A DNA stretch of 5,152 bases from contig JAIMBM010000276.1 in the NCBI GenBank assembly GCA_023511475.1, forward strand, positions 1-5,152. The letters run 5' to 3'. Of this stretch, positions 1 through 5,152 are shown one piece after another. Position 1 is the first letter of the stretch, and every line of letters begins with the position of its first letter. Made by a program: the position numbers and the translations under genes. Below the pieces are notes generated by a model. That model was not told the DNA's origin. It searched no databases and saw only the letters and a program-made list of their open reading frames with translations. This stretch comes from Anaerolineae bacterium. GTDB lineage: Bacteria; Chloroflexota; Anaerolineae; SpSt-313.

Positions 1-6
1 GGGGGG

Positions 7-43
7 CCCCGGCCCCCGCGGGCGCGCGCGGGGGGGGCCGGGG
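7..43. repeat. Very GC-rich inverted repeat at window edge
   Basis: Bases 7-17 (CCCCGGCCCCC) are the exact reverse complement of 33-43 (GGGGGCCGGGG). An alternative register pairs 13-20 with 27-34 and 7-12 with 38-43, giving 14 bp with a 3-nt bulge and a GGCGCG loop. A further GGGG-ACA-CCCC hairpin overlaps at 40-50. The stretch 1-43 contains no A or T at all, unlike the rest of the window. It may be a real structure at which sequencing or assembly stopped, or an artefact of a contig end. No coding frame is supported here. Confidence 0.6.
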
Positions 44-57
44 ACACCCCGTCATAC

Positions 58-80
58 GCAGGGGTTCGCCCACGACCTGC
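58..80 (+). other. Small hairpin with UUCG loop upstream of the promoter
   Basis: GCAGG (58-62) pairs with CCTGC (76-80). Stacked directly inside it, GG (63-64) pairs with CC (69-70) around a TTCG tetraloop, leaving CACGA bulged on the 3' side. The element abuts the next hairpin at 81-104 with no gap. It lies upstream of the predicted promoter, so it would belong to a transcript entering from outside the window or act only as DNA. Its role is unknown; it could be part of the 3' end of an upstream gene. Confidence 0.35.
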
Positions 81-104
81 AAAGGGCGCAGCCTATGCGC
101 CTTT
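81..104 (+). terminator. Hairpin, possible terminator of an upstream transcript
   Basis: AAAGGGCGCA (81-90) and TGCGCCTTT (96-104) form a 9-bp stem with one bulged G and a 5-nt GCCTA loop. The stem ends in A-T pairs (AAA/TTT), so transcription rightward would give a short UUU at its 3' base, followed by CACCC rather than a real U-tract. The A-stem/T-stem symmetry would suit a weak or bidirectional terminator separating an unseen upstream gene from the promoter at 151. No upstream coding region is visible in the window to confirm this. Confidence 0.35.
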
Positions 105-123
105 CACCCGTCTTTACGTCCCG

Positions 124-156
124 CTCACGTGTCTGAGTGCGAAAGCCTCGTATAAT
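124..156 (+). promoter_or_regulatory. Predicted promoter with consensus -10 and a dyad over the -35 region
   Basis: TATAAT at 151-156 is a perfect sigma-70-type -10 box. It sits 77 bases before the start codon of the only gene, and start of transcription is expected near 162-165. No good -35 hexamer is found at 16-18 bp spacing (127-134 reads ACGTGTCT), and the extended -10 TG is missing, so the promoter may need an activator. In the -35 position there is an imperfect dyad, CTCA (124-127) and TGAG (134-137), containing the palindrome CACGTG at 126-131. This could be an operator. The -10 call is well supported; the operator idea is inference. Confidence 0.55.
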
Positions 157-166
157 GGGGCGGGAA

Positions 167-210
167 GTTACGATTCGTATACCTGCGCTCTGCGTCACCC
201 GGTATGTAAC
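167..210 (+). promoter_or_regulatory. Bulged stem-loop in the 5' leader
   Basis: The continuous run GGTATGTAAC (201-210) is complementary to ATACC (179-183) and GTTAC (167-171), giving two 5-bp helices separated by a 7-nt bulge on the 5' side (172-178) and closed by a 17-nt loop (184-200). If transcription starts near 162-165, this stem occupies the very 5' end of the mRNA and ends 11 bases before the Shine-Dalgarno. It may protect the message from decay or modulate translation. It matches no riboswitch class I recognise; I looked for c-di-GMP-I (GEMM) core motifs and did not find them. Confidence 0.4.
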
Positions 211-221
211 GAGGATGGACC

Positions 222-229
222 AAGGAGGG
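222..229 (+). promoter_or_regulatory. Ribosome binding site
   Basis: AAGGAGGG is a near-perfect Shine-Dalgarno. Its GGAGG core (224-228) lies 5 nt before the ATG at 234. It fixes that start codon over the out-of-frame ATG at 215 and over the in-frame Met21 codon at 294, which lies inside the signal peptide. Confidence 0.9.
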
Positions 230-233
230 CGAG

Positions 234-305
234 ATGAGAAGGTCGCTGCTGGTCCTCACTGTCACGGTGCTCTTGCTCGGGCTCTGCGCCGGGATGGCAT
301 CTGCG
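234..305 (+). other. Sec signal peptide (residues 1-24)
   Basis: The N-terminus has two arginines (R2, R3), a hydrophobic core rich in Leu/Val (residues 5-17), and a polar end with A22-S23-A24, fitting type I signal peptidase cleavage before A25. The twin arginine is not in a proper Tat motif. Cys18 does not sit in a lipobox because residue -1 is Leu. Confidence 0.9.
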
Positions 306-3300
306 GCTACTCAGGAGCACGCCGCATGGCGCCTGTCGGAACAGGCCTGCACGCCCATCACCCTCGGCGACACGGGCTGGAGCGTGCCTTCGGTCGGGAC
401 GTGGGATCCCGCCACCCGCAGCGCCACGCTCACGACCGACCTCTCCTGCGCCATCCAGATCACCGCAGACAATCTCACCCTCGATGGCGGCGGCCACACC
501 GTTACCGGCGCCGGGTCAGGTGACGGCGTCGTCCTCAACGGGCGCTTTGGCGTGACGATAACGAACCTCACCGTGCGCAGCTTTGCCCGTGGGTTTTACG
601 TGGCCTACTCCAGCGAGATCACCCTCACGGCCAACACCGCCACAGGCAACAGCTACGGCATCTATCTGAACACCGAAGCCACCAGCGTACAGCTCGTCGG
701 GAATACGGCCAACAACAACAACTATGGCATCTTCATTACCTACGGCAGCGGCAACCTCCTTGAGGGGAACACGACGGACGGCAACAAATATCATGGCATC
801 CACATCGAGCGATGCGGCTCGCACACGCTGACCGGGAACACCGCGAGCAGCAACGACGATGGCATCTACCTGATGTCGTCACACTTTAACACCCTCACGG
901 GCAACGCCGCGCACGACAACCGCGGCTACGGCATCCGGCTCGAGAGCTGTGTGGCCAACACCCTCGACGGCAACCTCATGGAGCGGAACCGCTTCGGCTT
1001 CCGGGTAGAGGCCTCGACCGATTCCCAGTACACTCACACCATCGCAGCGACCAACCTCGTGGACGGCAAGCCCATCTACTACCTTGTGGATGCCGCCTCG
1101 CCGACGGTCGACGGCTCCTCCGGAGCCGGAGCTGTGTACCTCATCCGCTGCCAGGATGCCAACGTGCGCGACCTGGTCATCTCCAAGACGGATGTCGGAG
1201 TCCTCCTCTGGAACACGACCAACACCTCTATCAGCAACGTGCAAACGAGCGCCTGCAATGTGGGCTTTAGGCTGCGCGGATCGAGCGGCAACATCCTCAC
1301 GCGCAACACCGCCGGCTCGCACGCCATGCACGGCTTCTGGCTCCAGTTGTCGGGAAGCAACACCCTCACCGACAACACGGCCACCGCAAACGCCACCTAC
1401 GGCATCCTCCTAGATGGCTCGAGCGGCAACGTTCTCACCGGCAACCTCATCGCCGACAACAGCACCGGGCTCTACCTGACCGCCGCTAGCAACAACCAGG
1501 TCTACAACAACCGCTTCGTCTCCAATGGCGTCCAGGCCAGGCTGTACAGCGGCACGGGGAACGTGTTCAACAAGCCCGCACCCACCGGTGGAAACTACTG
1601 GAGCGACCACACCGGACCAGACGCGGACCTCGACGGCTTTGTCGACGAGCCCTACAGGTTTGAGTCCGGTGGCGTCGATGAGCTGCCCTTCGCGGAACAG
1701 ACGGGTTGGACCGACACCGTCCCGCCCGTCACAACCGTCAGCTTTGCCGGAACCGCCGGGAACAATGGCTGGTACCTCTCTGACGTCCAGGTCACCCTGA
1801 CCGCCGAGGACAACCCCGGCGGGTCCGGGGTCGACAGCATCGCCTATAGCTTTGATGGCGTCAACTGGCTGCCCTACACGGCCCCCTTCACGGTCGAGAA
1901 GGAGGGGGTGACTACCCTCTACTACCGTGCTACCGACAAAGCAGGCAACGTGGAGCAGCCCGGCACGGAGACCGTCCTCTTCTTCGACGACCTGACCAGC
2001 TTTGACCCGGCTGCCTGGATTGATGCCACCTTCCTGCCCCACTACGTGGGGCGGCCTCAGACGATCAGCCCGGTGACCGACGGGGGCCGCACTGCCATAT
2101 ACATGCAGAGCGATGACACGCCCGCCCCAACCGACAAGCGTCGGGGTATCGCCTGGCCGGTGTCGATACCCACCGCACCCGAGATGGCCGTAGAGGTCGC
2201 ACTCAAGCCGCTGCGCTCGAGCAGCGACATCTACACCATCGACGGCCTGGCGGAGCTATGGCTCTACAACTGCGCCTCCGGCAGATACGCGCGCATCAGC
2301 GCTATCGCTGCGGACTATGGCGACAGCCCCACGGTCGTCGCCGAGATCTCTGGGCAGCCGGTCCGCACCTCGCCTGTGCCGGGCTTTAACCTGAATGAGT
2401 GGCAGTACTTCCGGATCGAGAGCACAGGCGGCAGGACGACGATCTCGCTACTCGACGGCGCGAGGAACCCGCGCTGGAGCACGACCTACGACGTGGCGCT
2501 CTCCAGCCTCTTCAGCGACTATAACATCGCCCTCAGCCAGCAGCTCGGCCAGCCCTACGCGACCACCTGGCACAGGAAGGCGCTCTACGACTATGTCAAG
2601 GCCGTCAAGGTCGACCGGGTAGCCAAGTCCAAGGTGCTCAAGATCGACCGGACCCCGCCGGCCATCGAGGCCGCGCCCGATCGCGAGCCCAACATCCACG
2701 GCTGGTACAACGCTGACGTGACCATCTCGTTCACCGCCACGGATGCCCTCTCGGGGCTCGATACCGTTTCGGCTCCCGTCACGGTCTCTGAGGAGGGTGA
2801 GGGCCTGTCGGTGACAGGAACCGCCGTCGACCTCGCGGGGAACAGTGCCAGCGTGACTCTCTCGGGCATCAACCTCGACAAAACGCCGCCTACCCTCGTC
2901 GGCGCCCTGGACCCCGAGCCCAACGCGCATGGCTGGAACAACACCGACGTCACCGTCCACTGGCTGGCAGAGGATGCCCTCTCGGGGGTTGACCCGGCGA
3001 CCTTGCCCGCGGATGAAATCATCACCGGCGAGGGCACCGGCTTCGGGGCGGGGCCCGTGACCGTGTCGGACCTTGCGGGCAACAGCGCGATGGCTTCCGT
3101 AGATAACGTGAACATCGACCGGACGCCGCCCGTTGTCGTGCTCGGCGAGCCCAGCTCCGCGCCCAACGACGCGGGCTGGTACAACGTTGACGTCGCCGTG
3201 CCCTTCACGGCGACCGACTCCCTCTCCGGGCTCGACCCGGACGGCCCATCGAGCCCCCTCATGATCACAGGCGAGGGAGCCGCGGTGAGCGCCACGCTGA

Positions 3301-5009
3301 CGGTCACCGACCTCGCGGGCAATGCCACCACGGTCACCTCGCCCAGCTTCCGGATCGACAAGACGCCACCCGTGGCACACGCCACGGCAAGCACGTCCGG
3401 CGGCGCCTACACGGCGGGCCAGTGGACGAACCAGGACGTTACCGTCACCTTTGTCGCCAGCGACGCGCTCTCTGGCGTCGCTACGCCGCCCGAGCCGGTG
3501 ACGGTCAGCACGGAGGGCAGGGACCAGGTCGCCACTGCAACCTGCACCGACCTCGCCGGAAATGTCGCCCAGGTGTCCTTTGGCCCGATCAACATCGACA
3601 AGACACCGCCGATCATCGAAGCGATGGCCTCGACCCCCAGCGGCGAGTACAGCTCCGGCACCTGGACCAATGAGGATGTGACGGTCACCTTCCTCTACCA
3701 CGACGCGCTCTCCGGTATCGCCAGCTGGCCAGAGCCGACCACCGTCACCGCCGAGGGCGAGGGGTGGGCGGTTGTCGGCACCTGCACCGACATGGCTGGC
3801 AACTCGGCGACCGCTACCTTTGGGGGCATCAACATCGACAAGACCCCGCCCACCATCGTGGCCACGGCCTCCACGGCTGCCGGCAAGTATACCCGCGGCA
3901 CCTGGACGAATATGGATGTCACCGTGGCCTTTGCCTGCGCCGATGCGCTCTCGGGCGTGGCCCGTGAGCCGGCGCCGGTTACGGTCTCCTCCGAAGGTCC
4001 TGCCCAGTGCGTATCCGGCACCTGTGTTGACCGCGCGGGCAACCAGGCAAGCACTGTCTTCTGGGGCATCTATATCGACAAAACCCCGCCGGTGCTGATC
4101 GGCCATCGGAGCCCCGCGCCGAACGCTGAGGGCTGGAACAACACCGACGTCACCATCACCTTCGAGGCCTATGACGCCCTCTCCGGCCTGGCCTCCAGGC
4201 CCGCGCCGACTACGGTCACCATCGAGGGGGCCAACCTGGCCGTCGTCGGCACGGCGGTAGACAATGCCGGCAACTCGATCTCGATGACCGTCGGCAACAT
4301 CAACATCGACAAGACCCCGCCGACCCTGCTCATCGTACGACCGCAGCCCGATGAAGGGCTGTTCGTCGGCACGGCACTCGACTTTGCCGCCGAGGACGCT
4401 CTGAGCGGCGTGGACACGGTCACCGGCGTGCTCGACACGGGCATGACCCGTCGCGAGGTGCAGAGCGGGGAGGTGCTGCCCACCGGCGTCTACGTGCTGA
4501 GCGTCCGGGCCACCGATATCGCGGGCAACAGCGCCGACGACAGCCGCTTCTTCGCCGTCTGCGACCCGAAGGGACCCTTCGTCTCAGGCAGCGGCTCCTT
4601 CACGTCGCCGGTCGGCGCCATCGTCGACAAGCCCACCTACACTGGCACGGCGCTCTTTAGCTTCACCTGCAAGTATCAGAACAAGGAGACGGTGCCGAGC
4701 AGCCGGTGGACCCTGGACTTCCAGGTCAGTGACATCGGCCTACGCAGCGACGGCTACGAGTGGCTTGCCATCTCGGGCGCGAACATCTGGTTCCGCGGCC
4801 GCGGGAGCGTGAACGGCAACCCCGGCTATCGCTTCATGGTCAGTGCGGTGGATGGCAGGCTGGCCGGCACAAACCAGCATCTGATCCGCGTCATCATCTG
4901 GGATGGGGCGACCGGCCACCTGGTCTACGACAGCCAGCCGGGCGCATCCATCCTGGCAGCACCTGCTGGCATCGTGCTGAAAGGCGGGAGCATCCAGGTG
5001 AAGGGCTAG
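234..5009 (+). CDS. Secreted multidomain protein: NosD-like beta-helix, tandem Ig-like modules, C-terminal beta domain
   Basis: This 1591-residue protein is complete, from an ATG with a strong ribosome binding site to TAG. In order it has a Sec signal peptide (1-24), a NosD/CASH-type parallel beta-helix (about 60-486), an OmpL47-type Ig-like module (493-582), an unassigned beta-rich domain (585-803), eight 'IDKTPP...DALSG...DxAGN' modules (804-1442) and a post-COAP-1-like domain (about 1447-1591). NosD-type helices are found in periplasmic and extracellular carbohydrate-binding or polysaccharide-processing proteins, while Ig-like arrays usually act as stalks. I infer an extracellular adhesion or glycan-interacting role. 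No catalytic residues can be identified. No LPXTG, C-terminal hydrophobic anchor, S-layer-homology domain or lipobox is seen (residues 15-18, LGLC, have Leu at -1), so it is probably released or held by non-covalent contacts. It stands alone on its strand, with its own promoter and a probable terminator. Architecture is confident; exact function is unknown. Confidence 0.95.
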   Translation: MRRSLLVLTVTVLLLGLCAGMASAATQEHAAWRLSEQACTPITLGDTGWSVPSVGTWDPATRSATLTTDLSCAIQITADNLTLDGGGHTVTGAGSGDGVVLNGRFGVTITNLTVRSFARGFYVAYSSEITLTANTATGNSYGIYLNTEATSVQLVGNTANNNNYGIFITYGSGNLLEGNTTDGNKYHGIHIERCGSHTLTGNTASSNDDGIYLMSSHFNTLTGNAAHDNRGYGIRLESCVANTLDGNLMERNRFGFRVEASTDSQYTHTIAATNLVDGKPIYYLVDAASPTVDGSSGAGAVYLIRCQDANVRDLVISKTDVGVLLWNTTNTSISNVQTSACNVGFRLRGSSGNILTRNTAGSHAMHGFWLQLSGSNTLTDNTATANATYGILLDGSSGNVLTGNLIADNSTGLYLTAASNNQVYNNRFVSNGVQARLYSGTGNVFNKPAPTGGNYWSDHTGPDADLDGFVDEPYRFESGGVDELPFAEQTGWTDTVPPVTTVSFAGTAGNNGWYLSDVQVTLTAEDNPGGSGVDSIAYSFDGVNWLPYTAPFTVEKEGVTTLYYRATDKAGNVEQPGTETVLFFDDLTSFDPAAWIDATFLPHYVGRPQTISPVTDGGRTAIYMQSDDTPAPTDKRRGIAWPVSIPTAPEMAVEVALKPLRSSSDIYTIDGLAELWLYNCASGRYARISAIAADYGDSPTVVAEISGQPVRTSPVPGFNLNEWQYFRIESTGGRTTISLLDGARNPRWSTTYDVALSSLFSDYNIALSQQLGQPYATTWHRKALYDYVKAVKVDRVAKSKVLKIDRTPPAIEAAPDREPNIHGWYNADVTISFTATDALSGLDTVSAPVTVSEEGEGLSVTGTAVDLAGNSASVTLSGINLDKTPPTLVGALDPEPNAHGWNNTDVTVHWLAEDALSGVDPATLPADEIITGEGTGFGAGPVTVSDLAGNSAMASVDNVNIDRTPPVVVLGEPSSAPNDAGWYNVDVAVPFTATDSLSGLDPDGPSSPLMITGEGAAVSATLTVTDLAGNATTVTSPSFRIDKTPPVAHATASTSGGAYTAGQWTNQDVTVTFVASDALSGVATPPEPVTVSTEGRDQVATATCTDLAGNVAQVSFGPINIDKTPPIIEAMASTPSGEYSSGTWTNEDVTVTFLYHDALSGIASWPEPTTVTAEGEGWAVVGTCTDMAGNSATATFGGINIDKTPPTIVATASTAAGKYTRGTWTNMDVTVAFACADALSGVAREPAPVTVSSEGPAQCVSGTCVDRAGNQASTVFWGIYIDKTPPVLIGHRSPAPNAEGWNNTDVTITFEAYDALSGLASRPAPTTVTIEGANLAVVGTAVDNAGNSISMTVGNINIDKTPPTLLIVRPQPDEGLFVGTALDFAAEDALSGVDTVTGVLDTGMTRREVQSGEVLPTGVYVLSVRATDIAGNSADDSRFFAVCDPKGPFVSGSGSFTSPVGAIVDKPTYTGTALFSFTCKYQNKETVPSSRWTLDFQVSDIGLRSDGYEWLAISGANIWFRGRGSVNGNPGYRFMVSAVDGRLAGTNQHLIRVIIWDGATGHLVYDSQPGASILAAPAGIVLKGGSIQVKG
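411..1589 (+). other. NosD/CASH-type parallel beta-helix domain (residues ~60-452)
   Basis: The entry segment carries the family pattern of a Thr/Leu-rich strand followed by NLTLDGGGHTVTG (from about residue 80). Next come coils of about 22-24 residues of the form GIYLxxSxxNTLTGNTAxxN, with Asn ladders typical of PbH1 repeats. A non-repeat break containing VDGKPIYYL (276-284) splits the helix into two blocks. This segment, followed by AGAVYLIRCQDANV, recurs in NosD-like proteins. The second block runs to about residue 450. C39 and C72, both just before the helix, could form a disulfide that caps it. Substrate and metal binding cannot be judged; family members bind or process polysaccharides or, for NosD itself, assist nitrous oxide reductase copper-site maturation. 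No nos genes are nearby. Confidence 0.85.
1590..1691 (+). other. NosD-type C-terminal closing motif (residues 453-486)
   Basis: GNYWSDH (453-459), then D463-A-D-L-D467-G and DEPYRF, and finally DELPF (482-486), match the characteristic end of NosD-like helices, usually written GNYWSDY...DxDGDGxxDxPY...DxLPL. The D-x-D-x-D-G stretch resembles a calcium-binding loop and may bind Ca2+; this is an inference from spacing of the acidic residues. Confidence 0.8.
1710..1979 (+). other. OmpL47-type Ig-like module (residues 493-582)
   Basis: The module begins with DTVPPVTTV. It continues with NGWYLSDVQVTLTAED, SGVDSIAYSFDGVNWLPYTAPFTV and the tail EGVTTLYYRATDKAGNVE. This is the classical pattern of the OmpL47-type beta-barrel/Ig-like domain, found as tandem or single modules in bacterial surface proteins. 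It is longer than the later modules because it retains the 'YSFDGxxWxPY' strand, which the downstream array lacks. Confidence 0.8.
1986..2642 (+). other. Unassigned beta-rich domain, possibly LamG/concanavalin-like (residues 585-803)
   Basis: About 220 residues separate the first Ig-like module from the long Ig-like array. They include SFDPAAWIDATFLPHYVG near the start, MAVEVALKPLRSSSDIYTIDG, LAELWLYN, NEWQYFRIESTGGRTTISLLDG, and a tail with LYDYVKAVKVDR. Alternating strands with a 'W-x-x-F/Y-R-I-E...' strand and a 'DYVKAVKV' ending suggest a jelly-roll (concanavalin A-like) fold, which often binds glycans. The similarity is by eye and weak. It could also be a lineage-specific domain. Confidence 0.4.
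2643..4559 (+). repeat. Array of eight tandem Ig-like modules (residues 804-1442)
   Basis: Modules start at the I/L of [IL]D[KR]TPP at nt 2643, 2874, 3114, 3354, 3594, 3834, 4074 and 4305, giving lengths of 77, 80, 80, 80, 80, 80, 77 and about 85 residues. Shared landmarks are a GWxNxDV or WTNxDV strand, D[AS]LSG (Asp at 837, 914, 995, 1077, 1157, 1237, 1314, 1388), an EG turn in modules 1-7, and DxAGN near the end. Modules 1, 2, 3 and 7 carry PNxxGW[YN]NxDV (subtype A). Modules 4-6 carry AxASTxxGxYxxGxWTNxDV (subtype B). Module 8 is divergent, lacks the GW/WTN strand and joins the C-terminal domain. Such arrays act as stalks or spacers in bacterial surface proteins. Confidence 0.9.
4572..5006 (+). 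other. Post-COAP-1-like C-terminal beta domain (residues 1447-1591)
   Basis: The domain opens with GPFVSGSGSFTSPVGA, close to the common GGFVTGGGxIxSPxGA opening. It continues with ALFSFTCKYQNKETVPSS, LRSDGYEWLAISGANIWFRGRG, SVNGNPGYRFMVSAVDG and VIIWDGATGHLVYDSQPG, and ends in a strand GGSIQVKG at the C-terminus. The order F-x-F-x-x-K-Y, W-L-x-I-x-G, G-x-G-x-x-N-G-x-x-G-Y-x-F, I-x-I-W, V-Y-D matches this family of C-terminal domains in secreted bacterial repeat proteins. Its function is not established. The usual DxFRIKIW is HLIRVIIW here. Confidence 0.7.
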
Positions 5010-5032
5010 CGGCCCTGCGAGGTCACTCCGCG

Positions 5033-5068
5033 GGCGGAGGAGCACTTCCCCATAAGTGTCTTCTCGCC
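5033..5068 (+). terminator. Probable transcription terminator hairpin without U-tract
   Basis: Twenty-three bases after the stop, GGCG (5033-5036), AGGAG (5038-5042) and CACTT (5043-5047) pair with AAGTG (5054-5058), CTTCT (5060-5064) and CGCC (5065-5068) around a CCCCAT loop. This gives 14 bp with one G:U pair and single-base bulges at 5037 and 5059. It is followed by TCCCCGGG, not a run of T, so it would be of the U-less type common in high-GC actinobacteria, or need Rho. A competing palindrome CTCCGC-GG-GCGGAG lies at 5026-5039. Confidence 0.5.
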
Positions 5069-5152
5069 TCCCCGGGCGGACTCCGCGCGGGCCGCGCGCG
5101 ACCGCTCGCCGCCCTGCTCCGCCCGATCATGGCGGTGCTCGCCGGCGTGCCC

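Noticed and set aside
60..233. c-di-GMP-I riboswitch or other known riboswitch upstream of the surface-protein gene
   Set aside because: The segment CTGCAAAGGGCGCAGCC (77-93) only superficially resembles the GACGCAAAGC core. The rest of the motif is absent, and it lies upstream of the predicted transcription start.
278..290. Lipoprotein signal (LGLC at residues 15-18)
   Set aside because: The residue before Cys18 is Leu, not Gly/Ala/Ser, and a good A-S-A cleavage site follows at 22-24, so a type I signal peptide is preferred.
137..523. A + strand open frame starting with GTG at 137 and including an ATG at 215
   Set aside because: It starts upstream of the -10 box, has no ribosome binding site of its own, overlaps the signal peptide and beta-helix entry of the large gene in another frame, and its product is Arg/His-rich and unlike a real protein.
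411..1691. The gene as a true nosD of the nitrous oxide reductase cluster
   Set aside because: True NosD is much shorter and encoded with nosZ and other nos genes. Here the NosD-type helix is only the N-terminal third of a protein ending in Ig-like modules, with no nos genes in view.
2448..4106. A 552-codon open frame on the - strand opposite the Ig-like array
   Set aside because: It lies wholly inside the real gene, shows a periodic pattern (VDVDxP...) that mirrors the repeat codons read backwards, is rich in Arg/Gly, and resembles no domain. Its length is explained by GC-rich codons of the repeats; other long - strand frames in the gene are similar shadows.
2643..4559. CRISPR array or satellite repeats, because of the regular 240-nt period
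   Set aside because: The period is in frame with one protein, the units differ at many positions, and each unit encodes an Ig-like module; there are no short identical repeats with unique spacers.
5129..5152. Possible start of a downstream gene (ATG at 5129, MAVLAGVP), in a frame open from 5010 to the window end
   Set aside because: There is no Shine-Dalgarno before it and only 8 codons are visible. The hydrophobic reading (PLAALLRPIMAVLAG) is suggestive, but GC-rich DNA gives such strings easily. The open reverse-strand frames over the same stretch (ending at the stops near 5007 and 5025) are equally unproven.

Overview
The window holds one complete long gene on the + strand (234-5009, 1591 codons), with about 230 bases of non-coding DNA before it and about 140 bases after it. 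The DNA is GC-rich. The gene has a strong Shine-Dalgarno (AAGGAGGG) and a perfect TATAAT box, so this is a bacterium. Long secreted proteins that join NosD-like beta-helices to arrays of 'DKTPP...DALSG...DxAGN' Ig-like modules are familiar from environmental high-GC groups such as deep-branching Actinobacteria (Coriobacteriia/Geothermincolia-like), Chloroflexota and Armatimonadota. The sequence alone does not decide between these, and the taxon is an inference.

Layout. Bases 1-43 are almost pure G/C and form a very strong inverted repeat, which may be a contig-edge feature. Bases 58-104 hold two adjacent small hairpins. A promoter with -10 TATAAT at 151-156 lies over or beside a weak dyad. 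Its predicted leader of about 70 nt can fold into a bulged 10-bp stem-loop (167-210) just upstream of the ribosome binding site (222-229). After the stop codon, a 14-bp hairpin without a U-tract (5033-5068) is the best terminator candidate. The last 84 bases are GC-rich, with no gene I can support.

The protein, in order: a Sec signal peptide (1-24); a right-handed parallel beta-helix of the NosD/CASH type (about 60-452) with the family's VDGKPIYYL insert and a GNYWSDH...DxDxDG closing motif (453-486); one OmpL47-type Ig-like module (493-582); a beta-rich domain of about 220 residues that I cannot assign firmly and that may be a concanavalin/LamG-like fold (585-803); eight tandem Ig-like modules of 77-85 residues (804-1442); and a C-terminal 'post-COAP-1'-like beta domain (about 1447-1591). 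No sortase signal, C-terminal membrane anchor or lipobox is seen. The most likely role is a secreted or surface-associated adhesion or glycan-interacting protein. No catalytic function can be shown.

I found no defence system, mobile element, CRISPR array or RNA gene. The points most worth a second look are the internal evolution of the Ig-like array (two module subtypes, one 24-nt identical block exactly 1200 nt apart, a Cys at the same position in three consecutive modules), the unassigned domain in the middle of the protein, and the folded 5' leader.
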